A DNA stretch of 64,000 nucleotides. It comes from Mycoplasma sp. CSL7475-4 (GTDB taxonomy: Bacteria > Bacillota_I > Bacilli_A > Mycoplasmatales > Metamycoplasmataceae). The stretch is taken from assembly GCF_024834065.1 (NCBI RefSeq), contig NZ_JANUYA010000002.1, positions 62,001 to 126,000 on the forward strand. Direction: 5' to 3'. Shown here in pieces: positions 33,260 to 45,798 of the stretch. Made by a program: the position numbers and the translations under genes. Positions within the stretch are counted from its first letter, which is position 1. Every line of letters starts with the position of its first letter. The notes beneath the pieces are model-generated. The model ran no database searches, was not told where the DNA came from, and worked only from the letters and a program-made list of their open reading frames with translations.

Positions 33260-36200
33260 TTAAAATAATTTAACCTTTCTTTGTTTTTTGTTTAACACAC
33301 TAATTGTTGTGATAATGCCAGACGCAAAAAGAATTGCTACTATGGCAGAACTAATTCAAATAATTTTTTTCTTTTTAACCTCCTTAGCTTCTGCATCAGG
33401 TTTGAAATTAATATTGATGTAGAAATTAACATTGAATGCGTTTTCTCCAAAAACTATGGTCGAATCTTGTTTAGCATTTAATTTTATATTTTTTGTTATC
33501 TTGTAGTATTTCTTACCATTTTTATCAACTATTATGTCTTTTTGATTGAAAATACTATTAAAGAATTTGTCGTCAAATTTAGTTATTATCAAATCATTAA
33601 AAATTTTAGATTTTGTATTGTCATCTAAGCTAAATACATTCAAAATATTAGATGTTATGACTCTGATAAATTTGTTTTTTAACTCACTTAAGTACTCATT
33701 TTCGATAATAAAGTCGATATCTTTAAACTTATATGCTCTAATATCAATTCTTTCATCGTTTTGAACATCGTTATTTGTTTGACTTTCATCAATTTGTTTT
33801 GGGTTTATATTGCTATATATAATTGTGTTTAATGAATATTCTCCCGTTATTGAATCTAAAGGCGATACTAAAATGATATTCATATCGTATTGATAGTATT
33901 TTTCATTTAGACTCACGTTATTATAAATATTTTGTGATATATGTTCTACATTCGAGAGGCTATGTTCACTTGATTGTAATTTAATTCCGTTTAAGACATT
34001 ATTAATAACATTCTCAATATCGAGTTTTGTGTAAAAATGAGCAAATAACCTAATTTTTTCAGTTTTATTCTTGCTTAATTTATTCGCCTGTGATTCTAAA
34101 AAATTTCAAAAATTGTATAAAATATCTTTTTTTATTGAATCATTTAGTGATAAGCCAAATTCTAATCAACGTTCATAGTTTTTAATAGCTTTTCCGTTAA
34201 ATCTATACTTTTCTGGATTATTTTTTATTGATGCAAGCTCAACTCTTTTGCGTTCAAAAAAATCGTTTACAGTATTAAAATAATCGTTTGATTGTTTATC
34301 GTCTATAACAAATTCGAATGAATCCATTTGCGATAAAAGAGCATCAATAGGCATCTTATACATAGTTTTACTGTGATTTGAAATAGTGATTGTTTTACTT
34401 GCTTTTTCATATCAATGTTTGATAATACGCTTCATCAATTCATATTTCTTTTCTAATTCTATGTATTTATCGTTTAAGGTGTTTTTTAATGATATTTTTA
34501 CTTCATCATATGATTTATTAAAATCTATATCTTCTTCACTAACGAGTTGTTCAGATTTCACTTCATTTATAATATGTTCGATAATAAAATTGTTGTTAGG
34601 GTTAATTAATTTAATATTTTTAACAAGTTTTTTATCATCTGCCTCTAATTCTTCATCGGTTAAATATCGGGTGTATTCGTCAGTAGCGAGAATGTCAATA
34701 TCGTTCAATAAATTTAACACTTCAAAGTCTTTAAGATACTCAAAATTAAGGTCATAATTTAAGTCTTCAAAAACAGTATTCATTTCAAAATTACTCAACA
34801 AATCAATAGAATTTAATTTCTCTTTTATTTGCTCGATATTTAGTCCATCATACGACAAAGCACTAGGTTTATAAAAATCTAAAGGGTTTGAATATTGAGC
34901 TCAATTAGCTTCGATTTTATAGTTTGACCTACTGATAATTAATTTTTCATCACTTATTTCAATATTACCTTCTATATCTACAAATAAATTATCATCAGTA
35001 AATGTTAAATATACATTTTTGATGTTATCAACTATATCTTTTACTAAAATATCTTTACCATTTAAGTTAAGTGAGTCATTGAGTCCATAAACTCTATCAT
35101 CAAGTTCAATGTTTGTTATATTTCTTAAAATGAAGTCTTTCAGTTTATTAGAATTTAAACTTCAATCACTCATTGTTCGATAACTTAATTTTTGCTTAAT
35201 ATTTTCAAAATTAAGATTAATTTTTATAGGTCAATTAACTTGATATCCTTTTGTTTTAAGTCAATTCGTTAGGTTTAAAATATGTTTATCATTTTGTTTT
35301 ACAAACTTAATAATTGTTGTATTGGGATTTAAATTAAAATTAAACTCTATTTGATATTCATTTATGTCCTTATTAGGTTGATTTACACTAACATTTTTAT
35401 CTGATTCTGCATCTAGATAAGTAAATTTTTCAGGTTCAATATTTTCAATCGGAAATGAATTTAAATAGTTGTAAATATTTTTATCAATATTATTTTGCAT
35501 TTTTGACTTAATAAATTCAATTAGTAAATCTTTGAACTGGTTCAATTCAGGTTTTTTCTCATAGTTATTCGGTACATATTCTGCTAAAGTACTGCCTAAA
35601 TCATTTGACTCTTGAAATGGTTCGGCAATATTAGTTGAGATATTAATCTGTAATTTACTCGATTCTAATTTGTCGCTATCAATTAGTAAATATTTAATTT
35701 TGGCTGATTCATTAGAATTTAGACTACTAAAATCAAAGAGAGCAGTGTGATTATTAGATAATTTTTTATAATTATTTTCAATGACTGCTCCGCTTAATTC
35801 ATAAAGCAATTTAATGTTTTTCGCTTTTCTAATGTCTTTATCGAACTCAATATAAACCATTCCATTGTTTTGACTAATTTTTTTGATTCCTGGTAAATTT
35901 GTAATTTTGAATTTTTGATTATTGATTAAGTATTTCTCAAAATCACTGATAAATTTCTGTTCTTTTAAATTTTTAAAGTTCTCTTTAAATGTAATGTTAT
36001 TATAAAGTAGAAAATTCTCGTATTCTATTACCAAATCTGAATATTTAAGAGCAAGAATATCTAGCGATTTCTCTTTAATGTATTCCTTGAAGGAAATGAA
36101 ATATTTTGATGAATTTATATCATTAACCATATTAAGGTCTTTAAATTTAGCAAATGCTCTATCCAGTATGTTTTGTTGTTCGCCTTGTTTAAATTTTTCG

Positions 36201-38434
36201 TTTGTTTGATATATTAAATAATATTTATTTAGACCTGTTTTTTGTTCGGCAGACAATAAATATCATCCTTCTCCTTTCGGTGTTGTATAATAAAGAGTTT
36301 CTTGACTATTTACTGAAAGTTTGAAATGTTGTATTCTATTTGTTTTTATGCTATCAATATCATTACCTAAATAAAAAACGTCAATTTTATTAAAACCTTT
36401 ATCGAATTTCATTGTCAATCCACTATCAGCGAAAATAGTTTTAGCAATAACGGAGTTCTTTTCTTCTGCGAAATATTCAATTAGTTTTTGCTCATTTAGC
36501 TTTGCAATCGAGGGCCATAGTTTTAAATCATCAATTAAGGTGTATAACGTGCTATTTAAAGTCCATATTTGTTCATAAATACCAGTTTCAGGAGAAATTT
36601 TATAATCATAGTCAGGGTTAGGAATTAATAAATCATTTTTATCTTTAACTTCTTTAAAATTTGCGTCAATGATATAAGGATTAATTTTTTGTGCTTGTTC
36701 TAAATTAGTGCTAGGGTTTCATTTATGTGCTTTAAACTCGATTTCATCAAAAGTCGAGCTAATGCCGATATCTCCGAATAGATTTTCCGTGATTGTGAAA
36801 ACATTAAAATTGTTTTTATCTATTACATTAACATCGTTTTTTAACTCAGTGCTATACACTTTTATTTGTATTTTTATTTTTTTATCATTAGGTTTTATTT
36901 GATATTTAAAACCAGTAAGAGAGACGGGAATAACATTATCATTAATAATTAACTCTTCATTTCTTTTCGGGCTTAAAACAAGCGTAATAATTGCTTGGCT
37001 AAGCAATGTCAAATCATCGCTATTTAATCTGCTAATCGTATATTGCTCGGTTTGCTCTTCATTATCAGGTGAAGGTACAGATACACCAGATTTTAAACTG
37101 AATATTTTTCTATTATAGTTGGTGTTATTTTCTACATAAGGTATGTTTATATTGAATCTATTTCACCAGTATTTATTAGAATCATTTGTTTGGAGTTTTG
37201 GGATTAAATTAATTTTTGTTTGTTGATTTGGCAATGAATTATAACTTATGATTGCGTTAGGTTTAGGGCCTACTGCAATGGTAATGTTCGTTGTTCCAAA
37301 TTTCCTTATAAGTTTTTTATATATGTTTTGTTTTTCGATTTCCGTCCCAAAACTATTAACAAAATCTACATAATCATCAAATTCCACTTCCAAATAGTAT
37401 TGATTATTTTGTGTTGTAATACCGTTAAATTTAAGTCACTGGTCATATACATATTTTTCAATATCATCTTCGTCTAAATAAGAAATAGTAGTGCTAAAAG
37501 TAAGTTTATTTTTTACAACCGTTAAATCAATATCGTTATTATTTTTGACTAAGTATTTATCGTTGAAATTCTGTAATTTTGGTTGAATTTGTTCTCATAA
37601 ATTAAGTTTATAAAGACTATTTACATGCTTTTCTATATAGTCATTAATTTGACTTTGGGTTCATGATAGGAAAAAATTATTTTTTTGATTATCACGTTGA
37701 AAAACAAAGTCATTAAAATTAATTCTCAATATCGATGGTCAGTATTCATTATTTTTGATAGTCAAAGAGCCGTCAAGTACTGTTAAACTCTCGTCTGGGT
37801 GCTCGTTTTGTTGATGGTTTCTATCTACGACCCACATAGCGTTTTTGCTAGAAACTGGGTTTAAATAGTAGCTATCAGATTGATGTTTGAACATATCAGA
37901 AAATTTTCAAGGGCCAGGTGAAAGCGGTTTATCTATTTGAATTTGCACTTTCTTGTGTATAACGAAATTACTTAATACACCATTTTCGATAAATAGTGGT
38001 TTTTTTGTGTCATTTGAAACATTAAAAATATCGTTATTTGAGATTAGGAAAGGAGTGATTTCACGTTTAAAATCGGTTCAAAAAGCATCAAAAGATTTAT
38101 TCTTATATTTCGGTGGTAAAGAGGTTAAATTAATAGTGTTTTTAGTGATAAATTGTGAATCAATTCTCAATAAATTAAATGTATTTTCACTCCGCTTGAA
38201 CTTGTATGAGATAACACCTGTATAAGGATGTTCGGATTCGTCGATAACTAAATTATTCGGAAAAAGTTGTTGTATTGTATCAATAACTCCTGGGTTGCTA
38301 GCGTATTCATCAACGACGATATCAAAATTTTGATATAAGGGAAAATTAATAGTATTAATAAACGCCACAGATATTGATGGCGTTGTTAAGGGTATTATTG
38401 TTATTGTTGTAGGTAATAATTTTTTTAATTTCAT
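33260..38434 (-). CDS. Giant (1724-residue) ICE surface protein
   Basis: I followed the frame base by base: every interruption is TGA (Trp), with no TAA/TAG until 33260. Residues ~5-25 form an export signal and residues ~1693-1712 a C-terminal membrane span followed by a basic tail (NKKQRKVKLF), so the bulk should be outside the cell, anchored at its C-terminus. I recognise no domain. Its position between the ArdC-like and lipoprotein genes matches the Mbov_0399-type ICE protein. Start at 38434 follows GGAGGG. It may serve in cell contact during conjugation (inference). Confidence 0.85.
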
Positions 38435-38462
38435 ATATTACCCTCCTATTGCTTTTTACTAT

Positions 38463-39380
38463 TTAATAAAATTCATATTTATCTGCAAAAGTTGTTAATT
38501 CAAATTCTTCAAAGATTTGCTTATAAGTGGAAATCGCTTTTTCTATTGACTTTAATCTTTGTTTTTCGGTTAATATTTTCAAGTCATTGGTTCATTCTTT
38601 AATGTACGAGAGACTTGTTTCCTTATCTTTTATTCCCAAGGCAGAACCTACTAAATAACCTGCTAATTCAGCTTCAAATTCACAAACAGGTCTTGATGTT
38701 TTTTTGTAGTCGTGTTTTAAAACGAAATGCGATAATTCATGTAAAAATGTTTGAATATTATTTCTTAAAGAAGCGCTTTCGTTTAGAACAACTTGTTTTA
38801 ATTCATTATTAACATAACCGTGCATTGTTTTAGTATTTTTATATTTAACATTGATACCGTAAATGTCATAAGCTCTACTTATTAGATAATCAAATAAGTT
38901 CTCCATTTTTGTGATGTCATAACCATTGTTTTCAATAAATTTATAGTATTTAAAGTAATCATCTGGGTACTCTTCTTTTTTTAGTTCTGTCTGTGTAATG
39001 TCAAATACTGGAAAAGGTCTATATCCACCAATTATTTTTGTATATGGTTTATTATTTTGTTTTTGCTCCTCAGTTGCTTTATTGTAAAGTATTTCTTTAC
39101 CTTCAACTTCAATAAATCTGGCAGTATTTGGCGAAAGAAGTCAAATGGCTTTTTCGCCTTTTTTAACTTTTGTACCAACCTTGTGTCATGCATTAATTGT
39201 TTTAACTATGCTTGCGTGGTTTTTGGCAATGATTAAATTGTTTCTTAAAGAGTATTTATTCATTAAACACGGTAAAAAGTTATCTCACTTATGAGGGTCT
39301 AAACTAAACTCATTAAGTTCATAGTCAATTTGTTGAATTAATTCTTTAAATTCTTGTTTCTTTGCTTGTTTTGTACTCAT
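38463..39380 (-). CDS. ArdC-like anti-restriction protein
   Basis: A 305-residue protein. The N-terminal ~130 residues match the ArdC ssDNA-binding domain (SLRNNLIIAKNHASIV, VGTKVKKGEKAIWLL, with a following FPVFDITQT). The C-terminal half is a zincin-type metallopeptidase: HELSH at 214-218 and a downstream acidic EFEAELAGYL with the likely third ligand. ArdC proteins carried on conjugative elements protect incoming single-stranded DNA from restriction. Start follows AAGGAC. It is in the ICE operon between the ATPase and the giant protein (Mbov_0398 position). Confidence 0.8.
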
Positions 39381-39388
39381 TTATGTCC

Positions 39389-42217
39389 TTAAATTACATT
39401 AATTAAATTTTCTTTAAATTGAACGAGAAAAGCAAGATATTGTTTATATGTTGTAAATGTTGATAAATTATTTTCGAATGCGTTAATTTCATTTATGTAG
39501 TTAGATTTTAATTCGTCTTTTGTTTCACTCTCTTGAACTCTATTCAAAATACTTTCAATTTGAAATTTAAGATTATTTATATGTTTTTTGAAAGCTGTAA
39601 AGTCATCAAACAATAAATCTTTTTCAAAATCGTTATAATGAATGTTAATTTGGTAATGCTGTTGTTCTGTTAAAAACATCAATGCTTCACCTGTTTTAGC
39701 GTTTGAAATAAATTTAAGCTCTTGTTCAGTTAATGATTGATTTGTCTTATACAAATTTTGGATTGAATCTAAATCAATTTGTTTGCAGTTAAAAAATAAT
39801 GAGTATTGAATATTACCAAGAATTTTGGCTGCGTTAGCTGATATATCAACAACGTTTTGAGTGGTCAAAATGATTGAACCATTATATTTTCTAATTGTTT
39901 TGGTCGTATCGATAATGAACTCTCTTAATTCTGGGGTATTATCTTTTAATGCAAAGTGAGCTTCATCAATAAATAAAACCGTTTTAAAATATGCTTTATC
40001 AATTGAATTAATACTTATTTTAGTATTGATGATTTTCAGCAATAAGAAAATTTGTGCTAAAGCTGAATTTTGGTTTTGCTGAGCTAGAAGTTTTTTGACA
40101 TTGAAAACAATAAATTTATTATTCAAATTAATGTTAGACTTAGCATTAAAGATATTTCTATTACTTTTTTGAGTTTGAAAAAAGAATCTAAATTCTTTCA
40201 ATATTTTTACCAAAGGATATTCATAGATTTTTCTTTCTGCCTCGGAGTCAAATTTTGTTAATTCGAGCTCATCAATTAAATCGTCAATTATAGGTCATTC
40301 TGCAACTTTTCTTAATTCATTGATATTTTGAACTTTGTAATAATTGTTCTTGTCATAAAGTCTTTTTAAAGCGTTTTTAATGATGATTAAATCAGTTTTA
40401 GTTAAATCACCAAAGAGAATTTTGAATCACTCGCCTGTGAAGTCAATATGATTATCTAAAATATTTTCGATTTTTACTGTATTATCGCCAAATTCATTAA
40501 TTTGTACTTCTAATGGGTTAATAATTGTTTCGCCACTATCTTTCAAGTCGATTCATTGACCGCTGACTTGTTTGCATATTTTCTTATATTCGTTTTGAGG
40601 GTCGATGATTATAACTTGTGCGTTGTCATAATACTCATTCAAAAGCATTTTTTTACTTAAAGTTGATTTACCACTTCCTGATGTTCCAATAATAATAGCA
40701 TTATTGTTTCTACGATTGCTATTTCTATGAAACAAATCAAAGAAAATTGGGGAATCATCATTTATTGATTTTGCTAGTATTAAATCACTATCATCATTTA
40801 AAAATTCTAGATTTCAAGGCCATGAATAAGCAATCAACTCTGGCAGTGCTTGATTTTCCATATTTAATATGTCGGTAGCCGGTAATTGTGCTTGATTTCA
40901 TGCTTTAAAATTCTCGTAATGAAATTTTGATAATTTTATTTTTTCTTTTCGGGCGTTATTATCATTATTTTTTTCGATTTCTTTTAATGATTCTAAATTG
41001 TCTGCTTTATTTAGTAAATATACAGATACATTAAATAGCGGTTTATTTTGATTTTTAACAATATCATCAATCAAATTATTGAAAATCTCGTATTCATATT
41101 GATTCTTTTTATCTCTCAACAAATGATAAGAAGTTTCGCTTGCTTGTGAACCTATTTTTCTATTAGCTCCTTCTAAAAGTTTTTCGGCTATTGCAAACGA
41201 AATTTTGTTTAAATTTATAATTACGTTTGAATCTGATGCGTAGATTGTATTAGCCCAACCATTTTCAACTTCATAGTCAAATTCATTAATTGCTTGCATT
41301 GAGAAAAAACAGTCATTTAACCTAAAATGTGATTTTGCAAATTCAACTTCTCTGAAATCCAATAAATCTAACAATGGTATTTCGTTGCTTTCACTGAAAT
41401 TTAAGATTTTTAATTCAATCTCATCATATGTTTTCCCCAAACTATAAAAATTACTGAAAAATAACACAGTTTCAATCTCATTTTGCTCGAAAATTGTGAA
41501 ATTAGCACTTTCGAAAGCATATTTGATATTCGAGATATTTTCATTCATCTCAAATTCACTATTGCCATAAACTAATAAATAATATTCCTGAAAATTTTGA
41601 TTTTTTAATAAGTCAATGTCTAAATATTTTGCGTTTAAATATTTTTGACTTTCAATATCTTTATATTTTTTAAGTTTTTCATTAATTGTCATTAAATTTT
41701 GCTTAAATTCAACTTTATTGTTAATTTTAATAATATTTACTGAACTTGAAATATTGCCTAAATTAGTTGCTAATGATGCTAGTAATTGCTCTTGTTGAAA
41801 GTTATCATATTTAAAAATGGAATTACCGTTTAGCTTCAATAATTTTGCATATAAACCATTGCTTTTTGCTGATTTATGTGTCTTTAAAATTGCATTACTG
41901 TCAATAGTATTGAAAACCATTAAGTCATTTATCTCTTTGTTTTTAAATTTCTTTTTAGAGCTGACAAATTTAAGTCAAACTCAAAAAATTTGATAAACCT
42001 TATAGTTGGTATTCTTAACATTCAAAAACAATAACATTATCACTGGAATAAAGGTAAACGGAATGGCTATTTTGTATAAGATGTTGAGAAAAGGAAAACC
42101 AAAAATAATCGTTAAAAACACTGATATAACAAGAGCAATGAATAATAATAAGTCATATCAGGCCATGTTTCTAAAAATGTTAAATCTCGTTTTTTTAAGT
42201 GGTTTAGCTTGTAGCAT
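39389..42217 (-). CDS. traE: VirB4/TraE-type conjugal transfer ATPase
   Basis: A 942-residue ATPase of the type IV secretion channel. Residues ~18-60 form two membrane spans, like a VirB3 part fused to VirB4. Walker A is GTSGSGKST (511-519) and Walker B is LFIDEAH (Asp751, Glu752). The frame runs through several TGA Trp codons. It corresponds to ICEA CDS17 / Mbov_0397 family. Its start overlaps the end of the upstream membrane gene by 14 bases, and its end is 8 bases from the ArdC-like start. Confidence 0.9.
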
Positions 42218-43454
42218 TATCGTTCTTCAATCCTTTCAATTTCTCGAAAATTTTTAAGAAAAACGGACTCAACATGTTTTGGTCTTTTGTTGATGAACCA
42301 GTGCCAACATTATTTTTCTTAAGACCTGATTTATTTGTAATAACTTGGTTTCCTTTCTTAGATGTGTTTTTACTTTTACTAATTGATTTTTGAGATGATT
42401 TTCCAGATAAAGCACTGTTTTTGGGCTGCTTATTATTATTTTGTTTTTTGAATTTAAGCTTTGGTGATGAGGCAAATTCAACTAAATTAAAGAAATACAT
42501 TAACCTTGTTACCATTGACTCAATACCGAATGACATACCAATTAAAATTGATACAGATAATATAGAAGAAACAGTATTTTTAATTGATTCTAAGCCATCT
42601 AACTTAATAATTTCTGATAGCAATTTTGGTACTTGGATAAAAGCTGAATCAACTAAGAATAAAAACAACAAAAGACATATTAAGATAATGAAACTAGACA
42701 ATATACATTCAGTAAATTTAGCAAATCATTTTTTCAGTGTTTCGCCATTATCATTGACGCCCTGTGCAACAGACATAGGTAGCCATAATAAATACACAAA
42801 TTCAAATGCTGCAATTTTAACAACTCTCAGAAAAAGTTGCATAATTGCTCAAAGTATTGCTAGTAAAGATAAGGACAATTTTATAACTAATAAAATTGAA
42901 CTACCTTTCATATTTTTTCAATCGCTAAACGAGAGTGCTTGAAAGTTATTTTGCACATTTACTCAAGCTCTATGTCCTGATGAAGCATTTTCTCAGCTTG
43001 GTTCTAAAACTTTAAATATGAAATTACTTATTGTCTCATGTGGGTTGTTAATCATAACTGACTTTATGAAATCAAATAATATTATTGAAAAAATCATCAT
43101 AAGTCAGATTCCGATAGGAATACCCAGCATTAGTAAAACAGCCACTACTGCTCTTTTAAATGAATCTTTGAATAAAAGAATATTTTCGCTGCTTTTATGT
43201 GCTTGGAAAAGTCGATACATAACTATTCCGATAACAAATACTATTGAAATACACATAATGGTTAAAAACCTGTATAAGAAGATTGAGTTAAAATCAATAG
43301 TGTATCCACCAAACAAAATAAAAATCGGTAATTTTAAAGCAATAAACTCTACGGTTGTGTGAATTATATGTAATACTCAACCCGGAAGAAACACAAGTAT
43401 ATATCAAAGAGCACTAAATATGCCATAAGCTATTTTATTAATTAGGAATTGCAT
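42204..43454 (-). CDS. Polytopic ICE membrane protein (VirB6-like candidate)
   Basis: A 416-residue protein with about six hydrophobic spans in residues 1-300 (for example FLTIMCISIVFVIGIVMYRL, AVVAVLLMLGIPIGIWMMIF) and a basic Ser/Lys/Gln/Asn-rich tail. Several TGA Trp codons. Place and topology match the Mbov_0396 family and suggest the inner-membrane pore part of the secretion system; the VirB6 comparison rests on topology only. The ATG at 43454 has a weak ribosome site. Confidence 0.75.
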
Positions 43455-43471
43455 ATTCTACTATTCGAAAA

Positions 43472-43801
43472 TTAACCTCTAGGATTTAAAATACTTCAAT
43501 TTGTTGCTGACATTGTAATTAGGAATACTATTGCTAAAAACAATATAATAACACCTGCTATATATCATCAAAGCTTTTTAATTTCCATTTTGTACTCATC
43601 AACTTTGACTTTTGAAAGTTGTAAAAATCTTTTTGCAAGCATAATACATAAGTAAATCAAAAGACCCGACGATACTAATATAGCAGGGACTGTAATCGCA
43701 GCTAAAATTGTTTGAAATCCACCGGTTACAGATTTACTAATTTCGGTCGGTAAGCTCGATGAAGACGAATTAGTGCTATCAGCTAAAATTTTGTTTATCA
43801 T
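43472..43801 (-). CDS. Pilin-like conjugal transfer protein (Mbov_0395 family)
   Basis: 109 residues with a short Ser-rich N-terminus and two membrane spans (ILAAITVPAILVSSGLLIYL and IAGVIILFLAIVFLITM), the VirB2-pilin layout. Two consecutive TGA codons (Trp-Trp) near 43568. The gene lies directly before the polytopic membrane protein and VirB4, the normal order of a minimal type IV secretion system. Confidence 0.75.
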
Positions 43802-43815
43802 AAATTAAGTCCTTC

Positions 43816-44748
43816 TTACATTCCATTAATTACATTCTCCTTTCTTAATAGTTTATTAAGTAGTTCATATCCTTTTGTGTTGTGTTTTACTCTGAAATAT
43901 GGTCGATTTTTCATCGTTTGCTCAAATTTTTTAATTCATTTGGGTTTTGTGATAATCAAATGTTGCAAATTCAGATGGTATAGTGCAACATACATTCACA
44001 AAGCTTCATCGTAATCATGAGTTTCGAATAAATTATTGCTTACCTTACTGATTCCTGATTCATAACTTTTAAGAATGCTGGAAGTTTTTACCTCTATCGC
44101 TAAAATATTTAAAACATAGTTTAATACTTCTATCATTTTTTGGGCATTATAGATTCTGACATTTTGATTAACAAACACACGCTTAATAGTTCCATAAAAT
44201 ATTTGTTTAATATTTTTTGATGCGTTATCTACTATTGCTCCAAAAACACCGTAAATAAGACCTTTTAGTTTTTCGACTATTAAAGTCAGCTCGTTTTTTG
44301 AAATTAATCTATCAAAAGCATAAACTAATCTTACCTTTGCTCCATGCAAACCTTTCGATGAATTTGTTTCATAGTGAAAAGTCGGTAAAAAATACCTTAA
44401 AAAAAGCATTTCAGGTTGCGATTTATCATTTAATTCGTTTTTTGAAAATTTTTGATTGTAATACCTTAACATAGTTCGAAACAATTTAAAGGCATTAGCG
44501 TCAATATCAATATTTACAAATCTTGTATTCTCGCCGGTAGAACAGATATAACTTTTATTCTGTGAAACGGCTTCCGTTAATGTTGCTAATTTCATAGTTT
44601 TCAGTTTTTTATTCTTTTCTACCACGTTTTCATGAAATAGGCGATTCATTTTTGAAGCGTCGTATGCACTAGGTTTTTTATTGAATTTCTTATAGAACAC
44701 GAAAAAATTCGTGCAATATTGGGATTTATTTCAAATTTTATACAGCAT
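43816..44748 (-). CDS. ICE replication-like protein, possible AEP-primase fold
   Basis: 310 residues, first gene of the leftward ICE block. The pattern RFVNIDIDANAF (Asp81, Asp83), KGLHGAKVRLVYAFD (Arg140) and IVDNASKNIKQIFYG (Asp174) resembles the archaeo-eukaryotic primase/Rep core, where paired Asp residues and a later Asp and basic residue form the active site. This is pattern reading, not a proven match. No helicase domain is attached. The ATG at 44748 follows AAGGAG. TGA is Trp near both ends. It could start ICE replication or second-strand synthesis. Confidence 0.6.
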
Positions 44749-45354
44749 ACAGGCTCCTTAAAACGACTATTTCTAGTACTTTTCCAAAAACCCCTAAGGT
44801 AAAAATGAAAAATAGGTATTTCTACCTACTTTGTTTTATATCCCTCAAAATTATTATCGATGAACCGCAAAACGAAGAAAACAAAATAGGTAAATTTTTG
44901 CCTAAAACCTATTACAATTGATCAAAAACTTATGTCATTTATTTAGATAAATACGAAGAAATAGAACAAGTAGTTAGAGCAATAATTGACAGTGTTGATA
45001 ACCGCCAATAAATAATAAATACTCTTATTACTTTTATAGTTAGAATACTATTCATTATTTAGCAATATATAATCAAACATTAATCACTAAATCTAGGAAA
45101 ACACCAAACACGACTGTTTTCCTTTTTCTTTTGCATTATTTATGTTTTTATTTATTTTGCGTATAAAAATAACTAAAAAAACACGCATTTACAAGAGCAA
45201 AAAATTTAAATTAAATAAGCGACAATAAAATTATTAATTTTATGTTAGAAATTTATTTATAAATTTTTGAGTGTGTTATAATGAAAAAAATTATTATTAG
45301 CGCTAAGGATTATCAATTTGAATAATTAAAAATAAAAACAAAAGAAGGGATTCT
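44749..45354. other. Right ICE boundary spacer
   Basis: About 600 bases without a firm gene. It contains ggtaaaaatgaaaaa at 44799, a near copy of the sequence at the other ICE end (29201), and a possible broken gene: a 46-codon frame from 44806 (MKNRYFYLLCFISLK) stops at TAG 44944, and a second frame continues with LDKYEEIEQVVRAIIDSVDNR to 45011. The rest is AT-rich. Confidence 0.4.
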
Positions 45355-45636
45355 ATGATTTATATCGTTACAAAAGAATTAAAAATAAAAAAAGAAGAAA
45401 AAGAAGAATTTAGTAAATACATCAAAAATTGAATTTACATATCAAAACAAGAAGAATTGAATTTATCAATAGACGGGTACTGAATGAGCGGAAGATTTAT
45501 TATTTTTGAGCGCTGATCTTCTGAAGAATCTTTTATGAACTTTTCTAAAAAAGATTGATACAAAGATTTCTTAACAAGTATTGCAAAATTTACAGTCGAT
45601 GAAATGAAAGTTAGAAAATTTAAAACAGTTATCTAA
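45355..45636 (+). CDS. ABM-domain (antibiotic-biosynthesis-monooxygenase fold) small protein
   Basis: 93 residues with four TGA Trp codons, missed under the standard code. Layout IYIVTKELKIKKEEKEEFSK...GRFIIFERWSSEESF...DWYKDFL is that of the dimeric alpha+beta barrel ABM family. Members include haem-degrading and quinol oxygenases and enzymes of unknown role; no activity can be assigned here. Start follows GAAGGG. It lies between the ICE and tuf, and is probably chromosomal. Confidence 0.7.
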
Positions 45637-45759
45637 AATTCATAATTAATTTAGTTAAATAGCAAAATATATAAAACTTAGTGTTTTATATCCATCATTT
45701 TCATTTGTGTTAATACACACAAAACGTTGATTATTTGTGTTATTTTATTGAAAAAAGAA

Positions 45760-45782
45760 AAAGTGAGCATCGCGCTCACTTT
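45760..45782 (-). terminator. Terminator of tuf
   Basis: Stem aaagtgagc / gctcacttt, loop atcgc, with A-rich left flank giving a U-rich end in leftward RNA. Confidence 0.85.
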
Positions 45783-45798
45783 TAAATTATTAGTTTGA

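Noticed and set aside
42421..43362. Long plus-strand frames opposite the ICE membrane protein
   Set aside because: Shadows of the minus-strand gene, which has membrane spans, operon position and codon continuity.
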